Translations under genes and position numbers: made by a program
NCBI GenBank assembly: GCA_013289855.1
Contig: JABCZD010000018.1
Location: 1-64,000, forward strand
Reading direction: 5' to 3'
Length of the DNA: 64,000 bases
Source: Acidobacteriota bacterium
GTDB taxonomy: Bacteria; Acidobacteriota; Terriglobia; Acidiferrales; UBA7541
Part shown: positions 16,020 to 25,401 of the stretch, piece after piece
Numbering within the stretch: position 1 is the stretch's first letter
How the letters are laid out: the number at the start of each line of letters is the position of its first letter
The notes under the pieces: model-generated
What the model saw: the letters and a program-made list of their open reading frames with translations, nothing else
The model's database searches: none
What the model was told of the DNA's origin: nothing

Positions 16020-18194
16020 TCACTTGGTAGATTTGGTTGGCTTTAGTGGCTCGAGCGGAGGCGTGGCTGAGGCCGGGTCGCCCTTTACGTAGTGGCCGTA
16101 CCAGGCTAGGTAGCGGCGCAGGCGATCCTGAATGTGGCTAGGCGAGGTAAATTCGTGAAACTCGCCGGGATAGACGATCAGCTCCGTGGTGCGACCCAGA
16201 CTTTTTAGGGCTTGGTACATTTGTTCGCCGCCCAGGATGGGGACGTTGGAGTCGACTTCGCCACCCATGAACAACGTGGGCGTGGTGATGTTTTTTACCT
16301 TGTAGAAGGGGCTTAGTTTGTCCCATAAGGATTGATTTTCCCAAGGTCGGCCCAGCTCTGTTTCATAGTCGAGTTGGTATTGGTCGTGGCCATAGTTGCT
16401 GATATTTAGAGCTGCGCCCGCGCCGCTGATAGCGGCTTTGAAGCGCTGGGTTTGGGCGATGATGAAGTCTGTAGAAATGCCGCCGTAGGACCAGCCACCA
16501 ACACCCAGCTTGTCAGGGTCGGCAATGCCCTGTTCGATGGCGTAGTCGACGAAGGCCATGTCGTCTTGAAAATCCTTGTTGCCCCAATCGGCAAAGATGG
16601 CTTTGCAGAATTTCTCGCCGTAGCCGGAGGAACCGCGCGGGTTCGGCAGCAGCACGGCGTAGCCATTGGCCGCTAGTAGTTGTTCATCAAAATTAAACTC
16701 GGCATACCAGGCCCAGACCGGACCGCCGTGCGGACGTAAAATCGTCGGGACGCGTTTGCCGGGGACATAGTCTAGCGGTTTATACAAATAGCCAGAAACT
16801 TGCGTGCCGTCTTTGCTCTTGAAGCGCACGTACTCGATGGTGGCCAAACGGAGCTGCGCCATGATGGCGTCGTTAACGTGCGTTAGACGCGCCATGTCCG
16901 TAGAAGATTGTTCCGTAAGCGATTGCGCCGCCGATGATTGCGCGATCGAGCTGTGCGTCGCGGAGGCCGGCAGAAAATAAATCTCACTGGGACGATCCAG
17001 TTTAGAGATTTGCGCGGCGATTTCGCCGGACTTGGCTATGAAATAGTCGTAGACCATCAGCCGGCCACCGATGGTGCGACTGACCTCTCCGCCCGTGGTG
17101 GCGATGCGGCAGAGATTCTGCGTGCCGTCATCATCGGCGATGAAGTAGATCGAGCTGCCATCGGGAGAAAAATGCGGCTGCGTCACCATCCGATCGAAAG
17201 ACTGGGTGAGAACTTTCACTTCACCGCCGGTGGACGGAGCAACGGCCAGGTGCTTGGTGGCGTATTGGAAGAGCTTGGGGTCCAGCTGCGTCGTAAAGGC
17301 GATGAGTCTTCCGTCAGGGGACCAGGTTGCGGAATGATCCTCGCCAAAGCTTGAAGAAATCTTTGTCAGGTGTGCGCCCTTATCGGTGTTGTCGGCCGCC
17401 ACCACCCAAATATCCACGTTGTAATTAGCGTCGGCATCGGGAGTGCGATTGCTACTGAAGGCGATTTGTTTACCGTCTGGCGACCAGGCGGGTTCGGAGT
17501 CGTCAAAATCGCCGCCAGTAATTTGCGTCAAGGATTTCGCGGCCAAATCGAAGACGTAGAGGTGGGTGCGGTGGCGGTCCAGGTATCCGTGGATATCTTC
17601 CTTGAACTGTAACCGGTCGATGACCCAAGGCTTGTCGGCTTTTTTCTTTTTGTCCTTGTCGTCGGAATCCGCGTCGTCCTCATCCTTGTTTTTAGCTTCA
17701 TCGAGCTCTTCGGGTGTGGGGTCGCGCAGAACCAGTACCATGCGCCGGCCATCCGGGGACCAGAAGAAGTCGTCCACATCCTGCGCGGTGTCGGTAAGCT
17801 TTTCGGCTTCGCCACCCAGGCGATTGAGGAGCCACACGGCGGTCTTGCCATCACGCCGGGCGGAGAGGAACGCTATGAATTTGCCGTCGGGACTCCAGCG
17901 CGGGTGGGTGGACGACGCGTCTTCGGACGTGAGCGCAATAGGCTCGGTCGCAGCGGCGCCGGAATTCGCAATGGGCAGCATCCAGATGCGTTGCTTGTTG
18001 CTGTCGTCTTTGAGTTGACCGGTGCCTACGGTGTAAGCCAGCCATTTGCCGTCAGGACTGAGCTGGGGGTCGTGGACCTCGCGAATCTGGAAGATGTCGT
18101 CAATGGTGACGGGGCGCGACGGCTGTTGGGCGACGAGCGAGACGGGGAGCAGGGCCAGAACGCTGAGAAAGACGAAACGACAGGAATAATTCAT
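16020..18194 (-). CDS. S9 family prolyl-oligopeptidase-type peptidase, exported
   Basis: 724 residues. Signal peptide (LSVLALLPVSLVAQ), then WD40-like PD40 propeller repeats (LSPDGKWLAYT, RWSPDGKFIAFLS, AWSPDGKQIAFSS) to about residue 440, then the alpha/beta-hydrolase catalytic domain with the nucleophile in GGWSYGG (about residue 565), an aspartate near GGEVDSNVP and a histidine in GEFHEF. The architecture is that of dipeptidyl- or acylaminoacyl-peptidases. A charged insert (DEDDADSDDKDKKKK) lies in the propeller. It probably degrades peptides in the periplasm. Confidence 0.9.
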   Translation of the reverse strand: MNYSCRFVFLSVLALLPVSLVAQQPSRPVTIDDIFQIREVHDPQLSPDGKWLAYTVGTGQLKDDSNKQRIWMLPIANSGAAATEPIALTSEDASSTHPRWSPDGKFIAFLSARRDGKTAVWLLNRLGGEAEKLTDTAQDVDDFFWSPDGRRMVLVLRDPTPEELDEAKNKDEDDADSDDKDKKKKADKPWVIDRLQFKEDIHGYLDRHRTHLYVFDLAAKSLTQITGGDFDDSEPAWSPDGKQIAFSSNRTPDADANYNVDIWVVAADNTDKGAHLTKISSSFGEDHSATWSPDGRLIAFTTQLDPKLFQYATKHLAVAPSTGGEVKVLTQSFDRMVTQPHFSPDGSSIYFIADDDGTQNLCRIATTGGEVSRTIGGRLMVYDYFIAKSGEIAAQISKLDRPSEIYFLPASATHSSIAQSSAAQSLTEQSSTDMARLTHVNDAIMAQLRLATIEYVRFKSKDGTQVSGYLYKPLDYVPGKRVPTILRPHGGPVWAWYAEFNFDEQLLAANGYAVLLPNPRGSSGYGEKFCKAIFADWGNKDFQDDMAFVDYAIEQGIADPDKLGVGGWSYGGISTDFIIAQTQRFKAAISGAGAALNISNYGHDQYQLDYETELGRPWENQSLWDKLSPFYKVKNITTPTLFMGGEVDSNVPILGGEQMYQALKSLGRTTELIVYPGEFHEFTSPSHIQDRLRRYLAWYGHYVKGDPASATPPLEPLKPTKSTK

Positions 18195-18359
18195 TTATGA
18201 AGGCTCCGAAGACGGTCATATATATGTATATGTGGGAAAACAAAAGGCGGAGTGTAGCACGAGAGCGCTGCGAGAGCAGCGTCGCCATAGATCGAAGGCT
18301 CCCCTTCACCGCGTCGCGCGCGATACGCGCGGGTGTACAATCTGGCGGTCGTTTTCCTG

Positions 18360-18428
18360 GTAGCGCCGGTATCTTGCCGGCGTCTTTTTCCGTGGCGGGC
18401 AAGCCCGCCGGCAAGATGCCGGCGCTAC
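18360..18428. repeat. 23-bp inverted repeat, GTAGCGCCGG...CCGGCGCTAC family
   Basis: The arms 18360-18382 and 18406-18428 pair with one mismatch. An inner 7-bp stem (GGCGGGC/GCCCGCC, 18394-18409) lies between them. It sits in the divergent region between the S9 peptidase and the amidohydrolase and resembles a dispersed REP-like element. Confidence 0.75.
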
Positions 18429-18460
18429 TTTGGACTTTAAAAAAGAGAGGTTCCACCAAG

Positions 18461-19807
18461 GTGCTTTCACTCCGCGCTGCGAACGCAGTCCTAGCCCGCC
18501 GCTTCGGATTCATCGTATTGATGTTCTTGGCGATATCCGTTGCGCCCATCGCGATCGCCCAGAAGCCGGCGGAGTCCACGGCGCCGCACGCGATTGTGCT
18601 GCACGCAGCCCGCCTATTGGACGTGAAGAGCGGCCATATGGTCGAGCCGGGCGAGGTATTGGTGCTGGGCGACCGCATCGTGGAAGTCGGCACGCAGGTA
18701 AAGCATCCGGCGGGGGCGGAAGTCATCGATCTTGGCGACCGGACGCTCTTGCCGGGACTGATTGACGCGCATGTGCACCTGTTTCTGCACCCTGGCGCAG
18801 AGGATCTGCAGACCGTCGAAGAGTCCGTGCCGGAACGCACGATTTCCGCAACGCTCGCTGCGCGCGATGACCTGATGGCGGGGTTCACGGCGGAACGCGA
18901 CATGGGGACGGAGGGCGCGGGATCGGCGGACACCGCGGTGCGCAACGCCATCGATCGCGGAGCGATTCCCGGACCGCGGTTGCGCATCAGCGGCAACGCC
19001 GTGGATATTCTGGGCGGCCACGAAGACGCCCTGGGTTACAACCCGGAGCAGCACATTCAGTCCAATGCCACCTACGCGAATAACGCGGCTGAACTCGTCG
19101 CGGTCATCCGCCAGCAAGTGAAGGAAGGCGCCGATTTCATCAAGATCTACGAAACCGGCCCCGAGTCCGTGCAAAAGGGCAGGCTTTCCGCCAACTATCA
19201 ATACACGGAGGCCGAACTCAGCGCCGCAGTACAGGAAGCCGCGCGCACGGGGCGGCGCGTCGCCGTCCACGCCATGGCTGAGCCGGGGACGCTCTACGCC
19301 GCGCAGGCAGGCGTCGCCTCCATCGATCACGCCAACCAGCTCGGCGACGAGACTATGCGGCTGATGCGCGAAAAACAGATCTTTGCGGTGCCGACCTTCA
19401 CCATCTTTGAATATTTTGCCGAGCAAACCGCGAAATCTCTCGGCGACCCGGCCGCTCCCGCCCTAGTACGAATGCGCCAGATCATAGACCTGCACCAGCA
19501 GGAATTTCGCAAGCAGCTTGCCGAGGGAGTTCCCATGGCCGTCGGTTCCGACGTCGGCCCCTTCCCGCACGGCACGCAGGCCCGCGAACTCGTGCTGATG
19601 GTGAAAAACGGCATGTCTTCGTTGGCTGTGCTGCAGGCGGATTTGCTCAACGGAGCGAAGCTGCTGGGTTGGGACGGCCAGATTGGCGCGCTCGAGCCCG
19701 GCTATTTTGCGGACGTCATCGCCGTTCCGGGCAATCCGTTGCAGGACATCGGCGTGTTGGGAAATGTATCGTTCGTCATGAAAGGTGGAGTGGTCCACAA
19801 AAAGTAG
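18461..19807 (+). CDS. Exported metal-dependent amidohydrolase (imidazolonepropionase-like)
   Basis: 448 residues from the GTG at 18461, which has AGAGAGG ten bases upstream; the earlier in-frame codons translate a palindromic repeat and are rejected. A signal peptide (FIVLMFLAISVAPIAIA) is followed by LPGLIDAHVHLFLHP (metal HxH), HAMAEPG, IDHANQLGDE and VGSDVGPFPHG, the binuclear metal site of the prolidase/aryldialkylphosphatase branch. Related proteins hydrolyse Xaa-Pro or Xaa-Arg dipeptides. It is divergent from the S9 peptidase, which fits peptide catabolism. Confidence 0.82.
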   Translation: MLSLRAANAVLARRFGFIVLMFLAISVAPIAIAQKPAESTAPHAIVLHAARLLDVKSGHMVEPGEVLVLGDRIVEVGTQVKHPAGAEVIDLGDRTLLPGLIDAHVHLFLHPGAEDLQTVEESVPERTISATLAARDDLMAGFTAERDMGTEGAGSADTAVRNAIDRGAIPGPRLRISGNAVDILGGHEDALGYNPEQHIQSNATYANNAAELVAVIRQQVKEGADFIKIYETGPESVQKGRLSANYQYTEAELSAAVQEAARTGRRVAVHAMAEPGTLYAAQAGVASIDHANQLGDETMRLMREKQIFAVPTFTIFEYFAEQTAKSLGDPAAPALVRMRQIIDLHQQEFRKQLAEGVPMAVGSDVGPFPHGTQARELVLMVKNGMSSLAVLQADLLNGAKLLGWDGQIGALEPGYFADVIAVPGNPLQDIGVLGNVSFVMKGGVVHKK

Positions 19808-19982
19808 GTCGCGCTATGTTGTCACGGAAGATGCAGGTGTACGTTAGTACGGGTACGCGCGCGAAAAAAATATCGTACCGGTGCATTATTTTCTTGCGTG
19901 GCGGTACAGAACTTGTATTCTGAAAATGCGAATTCGTTTTCACAGAAAAACGAACGTCGCTTAAGGAGGACGATCGTAAAAA

Positions 19983-21413
19983 TTGAGCACGTTATCCCTT
20001 CCAGCCCAGCTACCTTCCCGCACAATTTCCAGCACAAAAACCAGAGTCGCTAAGCTGACCCTGTGGCCGCTTGTGGCGGCGACGTTTTTCATGGTGTCCG
20101 GCGGCACGTATGGCACGGAGGAAGTGATCTCTGGCGCGGGATATGGGCACGGGATTCTTGTGCTGCTCTTTTTGCCGGTGCTGTGGTGTCTGCCGACGGC
20201 GTTCATGATTGGCGAGCTTTCCAGCGCGCTGCCTTCCGAGGGCGGCTACTACGCGTGGGTGCGTCGCGGCCTGGGCAATTTTTGGGGCTTTCAAGAGGCG
20301 TGGCTCTCGCTGGCGGCCAGTATTTTCGACATGGCGATTTATCCCACCTTGTTTGTGTTCTATCTAAAACAGTTTGCGCCGTGGTTTGGCGTTGGCAATC
20401 ACGGCGTGATGGCCGGGTTGTTTGTGGTGGTCACCTGCGCGGCCCTGAATATGGCTGGTGTGCGCGTGGTGGGGATTACTTCGCTGTGGCTGTTCTTTTT
20501 GCTGTCGGCGCCGTTTGCGCTGGTGGTGGTTTTGGCGCCGTTCAAGCTAGGAGCGTTGGCGGACGCGCACACGGTGGCAACAACCTCCGGAGGCGCGGAG
20601 CTAGGGCTCGTCGGGGCGGTGTTGGTCGCTATGTGGAATTACATGGGCTGGGACAATGCCTCGACCATTGCGCAAGAAGTCGAACGGCCGCAACGCACCT
20701 ATCCGAAGGCCATGATCGCCGCCGTGGTGCTGGTCTCGCTGACATATGTCCTGCCGTTCTTGGCGGTTTATTTTACCGGCGCGCCGGCGAGTTCGTTCAG
20801 CGGCGACGGTTCCTGGGCGCAAGTGGCAGGTCGGCTCGGTGGAACGATTTTTGGCTTTGAGTGGCTGCGCTTCCTGATCGTGGTGGGCGGGATGATGAGC
20901 GCGTTCGGCATGTTCAACGCGCTGGTGATGAGCTATTCGCGGCTGCCGCTGGCGATGGCTAATGACGGGATGCTGCCGAAGTTCTTTGCCAAGGTGAGCG
21001 TCAAGACCAAAGCGCCGTGGGTGGCGATTCTGGTGTGCGCGTCGGGCTGGGCGCTTTGTCTGGGACTCGGATTCAAGCGGCTGGTTACCTTGGACATCAT
21101 GCTTTACGGCGCCAGCTTGATGTTGGAATTTGTGACGCTGGTGGCGTTGCGCATTCGCGAGCCGGAGTTGAAGCGCGAGTTTCGCGTACCCGGCGGGATG
21201 GCCGGCGCGGTGATGCTGGGAATTTTCCCGCTAGCGTTGCTGAGCCTGGCGATGGTGGAAAGCGAAAGTGAAAGCGTCCTGGGCATGAATGGGCTGGTGT
21301 TTGGCGCGCTGATCATCGCCGGGGGATTTGCGCTGTATGCCGGAACGCGAAAATTGCGCGCGCGGGCCATGGCCGCCGGCGGATTGCAGACCTCGCCTGG
21401 CGCCGCGGACTAA
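19983..21413 (+). CDS. APC-family amino acid permease
   Basis: 476 residues with 12 membrane segments. The start is a TTG at 19983 with AAGGAGGA upstream. FFMVSGGTYGTEEVISGAG is the broken helix 1 that binds the amino-acid backbone, and MGWDNASTIAQEVERPQRTYPKAM is the characteristic helix-6 and loop motif of the AdiC/YhdG group. The nearby S9 peptidase and amidohydrolase could supply amino acids to it. The substrate is not identifiable. Confidence 0.88.
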   Translation: MSTLSLPAQLPSRTISSTKTRVAKLTLWPLVAATFFMVSGGTYGTEEVISGAGYGHGILVLLFLPVLWCLPTAFMIGELSSALPSEGGYYAWVRRGLGNFWGFQEAWLSLAASIFDMAIYPTLFVFYLKQFAPWFGVGNHGVMAGLFVVVTCAALNMAGVRVVGITSLWLFFLLSAPFALVVVLAPFKLGALADAHTVATTSGGAELGLVGAVLVAMWNYMGWDNASTIAQEVERPQRTYPKAMIAAVVLVSLTYVLPFLAVYFTGAPASSFSGDGSWAQVAGRLGGTIFGFEWLRFLIVVGGMMSAFGMFNALVMSYSRLPLAMANDGMLPKFFAKVSVKTKAPWVAILVCASGWALCLGLGFKRLVTLDIMLYGASLMLEFVTLVALRIREPELKREFRVPGGMAGAVMLGIFPLALLSLAMVESESESVLGMNGLVFGALIIAGGFALYAGTRKLRARAMAAGGLQTSPGAAD

Positions 21414-21421
21414 CTCACCCT

Positions 21422-22312
21422 TCAGGAAGTAGGCAACCCGCTCTTAGAGCGAATCGCCGCCATTAGCCTAGCCGTAGTCGAGACATCTATCCCGTAACGC
21501 TCCCCGCCCCGCTCAATGGGGCCGCCAATGGCGTCCAGTTCTGGCTCGCGCCCGGCCAGCACATCTTTCTGCATGGAGCTGCGCATCCCCGGTGGCGCGC
21601 CGCCGAAAAACGCCTGAATTTGAGCCGCCGAGACTTCCGCGCCGCTGGCGGTCGCCACCTCGCAGGCCTCGGCAATGGCGGATGTCAGTTGCTGTTTCCA
21701 AGCGGCGTCCGCCAGTATCTCGCCGATGTTCTTTCCCGACGCTGACGTCACCAGCGCGAACGGCCCAAGGAAGCACAGCTTGCCCCACAGCAGCGTCTGC
21801 TCGTTGCTTATGAACTGACAGGCAAAGCCCAGCGGACCCAACCGCGCAACAATTGCTCCCAACAGTGGCTCTCCACTGGCCGCTAGGTTGAGCCGCACCA
21901 CCGGAGCGCGCTGAATGAATCGCCCAGGTGCAATACTCTCCGCTTCGATGGCAATGGTTGCCGGTATCACCCGCTCACCCGCAAATCGCAACCGCAGCAC
22001 CGCAACGTGGTCCACGCCGTTCAGCAACGGCACCACGCAGCCGGGCAACGCTTGCACCGCTTCCAGCGCGGCCGAAAGTTGGTAGGTCTTGGTGGCGATC
22101 CACAACACGTCCACCGGCTCCGTGAGCGTTGCGACCGCTTTCGCCGGAGCGGTGAGCTCGCCAGACGGACGCTCCAGCCTCAAGTTTGTGGGATACTTCG
22201 CCAGCCTTTCCGGCCGCACGAGAACGGTAACGCTTTCGCCAAGCGATGACAGCACCGTGCCGATCAACCCTCCTATCGCTCCGGCGCCCAAGATTGCATG
22301 TTTCATCTGCAT
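21422..22312 (-). CDS. panE: 2-dehydropantoate 2-reductase family protein (ketopantoate reductase)
   Basis: 296 residues. The Rossmann motif GAGAIGGLIG lies at the N-terminus, then LWIATKTYQL, with the conserved Lys of KTYQ and Asn of LLNGV. The C-terminal ApbA domain has SSMQKDVLAGREPELDAIGGPIERGGE, the usual substrate and NADPH block. It reduces 2-dehydropantoate to pantoate for pantothenate synthesis, although some paralogues act on other 2-oxoacids. It converges on the APC permease gene. Confidence 0.8.
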   Translation of the reverse strand: MQMKHAILGAGAIGGLIGTVLSSLGESVTVLVRPERLAKYPTNLRLERPSGELTAPAKAVATLTEPVDVLWIATKTYQLSAALEAVQALPGCVVPLLNGVDHVAVLRLRFAGERVIPATIAIEAESIAPGRFIQRAPVVRLNLAASGEPLLGAIVARLGPLGFACQFISNEQTLLWGKLCFLGPFALVTSASGKNIGEILADAAWKQQLTSAIAEACEVATASGAEVSAAQIQAFFGGAPPGMRSSMQKDVLAGREPELDAIGGPIERGGERYGIDVSTTARLMAAIRSKSGLPTS

Positions 22313-22384
22313 ACTCCCACAAAACTATACGACAGATTGCGCCCGGCCGCGCTGGCGCGGTGCGCGGTGCGGTAGAATCGTCGC

Positions 22385-23149
22385 GTGAGTTTGCCTGCTG
22401 AATTCGATCGATTAAGAACGGTTTTGGTGAATCCGCGCAACCCCTTGAATATTGGCGCGGCGGCGCGAGCTATGAGCAATTTTGGATTCTTGCGCATGCG
22501 CGTGGTGAATCCGTATGAGGCCGGGTATCGCGAAGCGCGCTCGGCCGTGGGCGCTTCCTCGGTGCTGACCAGCGCAGAGGAATTTGCTTCGGTTGGTGAG
22601 GCGGTCGCGGATTGCACCTTGGTGATCGGTACGACCGCGGTGGGCGAACGAGAGTTGCATCACCGGGTTAAAGCCCTGCCGGAGGCCGCCAAGATCATCC
22701 GCAAGCGTCTGGAATCAAGCAACGTGGCGCTGCTATTTGGTTCGGAACGCGTGGGGCTCTCGAATGAGGAGCTGAGTCATTGCCATTGGCTGCTGCGCAT
22801 TCCCACGCGCGTCGAGCATCGCTCGATGAATCTGGGGCAGGCCGTGGCTGTTTGCATGTATGAGTTAGCGCGGGACTCGAAGCGCGCGGCGCCGCAAGGG
22901 CGCGTGACGAAGAAGACGCTCCCGGCGGCACAGCTTAAACCAGCAACGGCCGGGGACATCGAGCGCATCAGCAAAACATTGCTCGAATCCTTGCACGCCT
23001 GCGGATACTTGACGCCGCGCTCGGGTAAGACCCCGGAAGAAAAAGTGCGGCGTTTGCTGCGGCGTCACAAGCTGACCGCGAATGACGCGGACCTGTGGCT
23101 AAGCATGCTGGGGCAAATTCTGTATAGGTTGAAAAGCAAAAGCTCTTAG
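22385..23149 (+). CDS. SpoU-class RNA 2'-O-methyltransferase (TrmJ-like)
   Basis: 254 residues from a GTG. LVNPRNPLNIGAAARAMSNFGF is SPOUT motif 1, ALLFGSERVGLSNEEL motif 2 and MNLGQAVAVCMYEL motif 3, with the knot-forming glycine and asparagine residues in place. The C-terminal helical extension fits TrmJ, which methylates nucleotide 32 of tRNA. It overlaps the converging FkbM gene by four bases. Confidence 0.85.
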   Translation: MSLPAEFDRLRTVLVNPRNPLNIGAAARAMSNFGFLRMRVVNPYEAGYREARSAVGASSVLTSAEEFASVGEAVADCTLVIGTTAVGERELHHRVKALPEAAKIIRKRLESSNVALLFGSERVGLSNEELSHCHWLLRIPTRVEHRSMNLGQAVAVCMYELARDSKRAAPQGRVTKKTLPAAQLKPATAGDIERISKTLLESLHACGYLTPRSGKTPEEKVRRLLRRHKLTANDADLWLSMLGQILYRLKSKSS

Positions 23150-24006
23150 GAGTTATGGGAAGAACTAGAGGCGTGGCGCGCAACCAGCCTCGTGATTGGT
23201 TTACTGAAGATGGCGGGGCGGTCGAGTAAATCTCCGGTGTAGGAAAATGGAGCGTAGCCCAGGCGCTGCAGTTCGTCGAGGGCGGCGTTTGGATCGCCGC
23301 CGTCAGCCGCCACCATCTGGTTGTGTAATTCCAGGAAAAGAATCGGCTTATGGCGCGTGAAGATTTCGCGGCCACCGCGCAGCGCCGCCGCCTCGTGGCC
23401 TTCTACGTCGATCTTGATGTGCGTGGGGACCGCGAACTCGGAAGCCATTTCATCAATCGTGACGGCGCGAATTTTGGTGAGTTCGCTGGCCGAGCGCCCA
23501 GCGGCCAGCTTGAAATACCCTTCGGAAAAAACTCCCGAGCTGAGCATCTGTAGCTCACCGCTGGTATCGCTGACCGCGGCTTGCAGCGTACGAATCTTGT
23601 CGCCGGCATGGTTCAAGGTAATTTGGCGCGCGATCATGCGGATGGCCATGGCCGAGGGGTCGACAGCTACCGCTTTACCACCGAAATGCGCGGCGGCCAA
23701 ACTGAACAGACCGTAGTGGGCGCCGATGTCGAAGAGGAACATTTTGCCATTGCAATAAGAGAGAAAATTCTGGAATTCGGCGCTCTCTTCGGGTTCGGCA
23801 ATTTGCGCTTTGCAAGCCACTTTGTAAGCGTGCGGATGCATAGCAAGCGAAACATCCGGCGAAATTTTCAGCGTAGTGGTGACGCCCAGAGAGAAGCGCG
23901 CAGTATCCCACATCCATTCCGCGGACTTGGAAGGCGAGCGCAGCCAGTTGCGCAGTGGCCGTGGAACCGCGCGGCGGATGAGCGTCTTCACAAAACCCTC
24001 GGGCAT
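23146..24006 (-). CDS. FkbM family methyltransferase
   Basis: 286 residues. MFLFDIGAHYGLFSLAAAHFGG is SAM motif I, VAVDPSAMAIRMIARQITLN follows, and VPTHIKIDVEGHEAAALRGGREI is the FkbM signature (KIDVEG). FkbM enzymes methylate hydroxyls of sugars, lipids or polyketides. No sugar cluster lies beside it, so the acceptor is unknown. Confidence 0.85.
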   Translation of the reverse strand: MPEGFVKTLIRRAVPRPLRNWLRSPSKSAEWMWDTARFSLGVTTTLKISPDVSLAMHPHAYKVACKAQIAEPEESAEFQNFLSYCNGKMFLFDIGAHYGLFSLAAAHFGGKAVAVDPSAMAIRMIARQITLNHAGDKIRTLQAAVSDTSGELQMLSSGVFSEGYFKLAAGRSASELTKIRAVTIDEMASEFAVPTHIKIDVEGHEAAALRGGREIFTRHKPILFLELHNQMVAADGGDPNAALDELQRLGYAPFSYTGDLLDRPAIFSKPITRLVARHASSSSHNS

Positions 24007-24126
24007 GAACTCAATTCCTCAGCGTGACGCGCGAGCGAAATGTGTTGCGCGCAGGCGACAAACCACAACGTATCGTATCAAACGGTGGAGAAATACAATG
24101 GGCTCGAAAACGAGTGGGCGCGTGCG

Positions 24127-24600
24127 CTATTTCTTGAAGAGGTTCTCAAACGCTTGCCGGGCGTCCAGCGGGCGCGATGGGGCTATTGGCGCGGCGGGAA
24201 TGTTGTTGGGCTGCGTGTAGGTGGTCGGAGCGGTGTCTTTTTCCACCGTGGTTCGGAAGGCATAAAACGTGCAATTGTTTTTTACATCTTTGGGAGTGAT
24301 GCGCTCAGGGACGGGCTGCGTGCACTCGAAGCGCACGCCGGTATCGAAGAAGCGGCATTGTTTGCAGCAGTGCAATTCAAACTGGCACTTGGGGCAAGTC
24401 CCTTCGGCGTCGAAGCCGGGCGTCAGCACTGCGCCGCAATTCGAGCAGCGCGCGCGCGTTACCGTGCCGACCATACGCGGGGTGCGGGGACCGAACTGAT
24501 CGGCGCCGCGCGGACCACCGGCAGGCGGTTTTCGCGGCTTTTCTTTTTTTTCTTTGTTCTCCGCGTCACGATAGCCGCGGTGATTGTACTTGCGATCCAC
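24127..24600 (-). CDS. Zinc-ribbon hypothetical protein
   Basis: 157 residues from a GTG at 24600 (GGAAAGAGG just upstream); an ATG-like start at 24708 would add 36 residues. Lys/Glu/Pro-rich N-terminus (NKEKKEKPRKPPAGG), then two zinc pairs in CSNCGAVLTPG..GTCPKCQFELHCCKQC and further cysteines at RFECTQP and NNCTFY, enough for two metal sites. It is probably a nucleic-acid or protein-binding zinc protein. I recognise the general type from Acidobacteria but no defined function. Confidence 0.65.
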   Translation of the reverse strand: MDRKYNHRGYRDAENKEKKEKPRKPPAGGPRGADQFGPRTPRMVGTVTRARCSNCGAVLTPGFDAEGTCPKCQFELHCCKQCRFFDTGVRFECTQPVPERITPKDVKNNCTFYAFRTTVEKDTAPTTYTQPNNIPAAPIAPSRPLDARQAFENLFKK

Positions 24601-24960
24601 ACATGCCTCTTTCCGTCCGATACGACGGACTGCCACAGCTTGTTGCCAGACTTCAGGTGTTAGACGGTCACGCCATGCGAAATGATTGAACGAGGCGACT
24701 TGGGACAAGCACGCCGCGCTGCACTGGACGGCTGACGCAACTGTTTACGGAACCGGTCAAACTACTGCTCACCCAACTTTTCGAGGTTGAACGGACGCCA
24801 CCATTCAAGGAATCCCGGGCATCCATCACACTGCGCACCACGCGAAAATTTCAATTCACCGTAGGTAGTACGGATTGCTACACTCGGCCGGACCGCGCAA
24901 CCAATCCCTGAGGTTTTGTTGCAGAGCTGCGTCTGTCCGGGAGCAGGAGATAGGACATCT

Positions 24961-25266
24961 ATGTTTGTAGTCCTCTGGGAGTTCGATGTCAAGAGCGAGT
25001 GCGAGGAACGGTTCATTGCGGCGTGCTCGCCTTCCGGGGCCTGGGCAAGGCTTTTTTCCACCGACGCGAAATATCGCGAAACTCGCCTGCTGCGCAACAT
25101 CGCCGAGCCGCTACGCTTTGTGACCATGGATGTATGGGAAAGCCGCGACGATTATGAACATTTTTTGCGTTCCTCTGCTGATGCATATCACGCGCTGGAC
25201 GCCGAGTACGAGGGGTTGACCACTCGCGAGCGCCACTTGAGTTCGTTTGAAGCGGATTTGAACTAG
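24961..25266 (+). CDS. ABM-like (dimeric alpha-beta barrel) small protein
   Basis: 101 residues. The beta-alpha-beta pattern FVVLWEFDVKSECEERFIAACSPSGAWARLFSTDAKYRETRLLRN followed by RFVTMDVWESRDDYEHFL is that of antibiotic-biosynthesis-monooxygenase or stress-barrel proteins. The ATG at 24961 has GGAG upstream. Such proteins act as monooxygenases or as small-molecule binding dimers; no cofactor residues allow a choice. Confidence 0.7.
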   Translation: MFVVLWEFDVKSECEERFIAACSPSGAWARLFSTDAKYRETRLLRNIAEPLRFVTMDVWESRDDYEHFLRSSADAYHALDAEYEGLTTRERHLSSFEADLN

Positions 25267-25284
25267 TTTGATGCGTTGTTTCGC

Positions 25285-25401
25285 AGTGGCGAATCTTTAG
25301 ATTCGCATCTGGGTTTTGTTGTTCTGGTTTTATCCTCCGTATGTCTACATTCCCTTTGTGCTGACGCCAAAAAAAAGATGCGAATCTAAAGATTCGCCAC
25401 T
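25285..25401. repeat. 25-bp perfect inverted repeat of self-palindromic arms
   Basis: The arms 25285-25309 and 25377-25401 are exactly complementary, and each arm contains the near-palindrome GCGAATCT-TT-AGATTCGC. The element lies between converging genes and its right arm reaches the hpnE stop codon. It resembles a mobile palindromic element and may also serve as a terminator. Confidence 0.8.

Noticed and set aside
18197-18460. N-terminal extension of the amidohydrolase
   Set aside because: It translates the 18360-18428 palindromic element; the GTG at 18461 has a good ribosome-binding site followed by a signal peptide.
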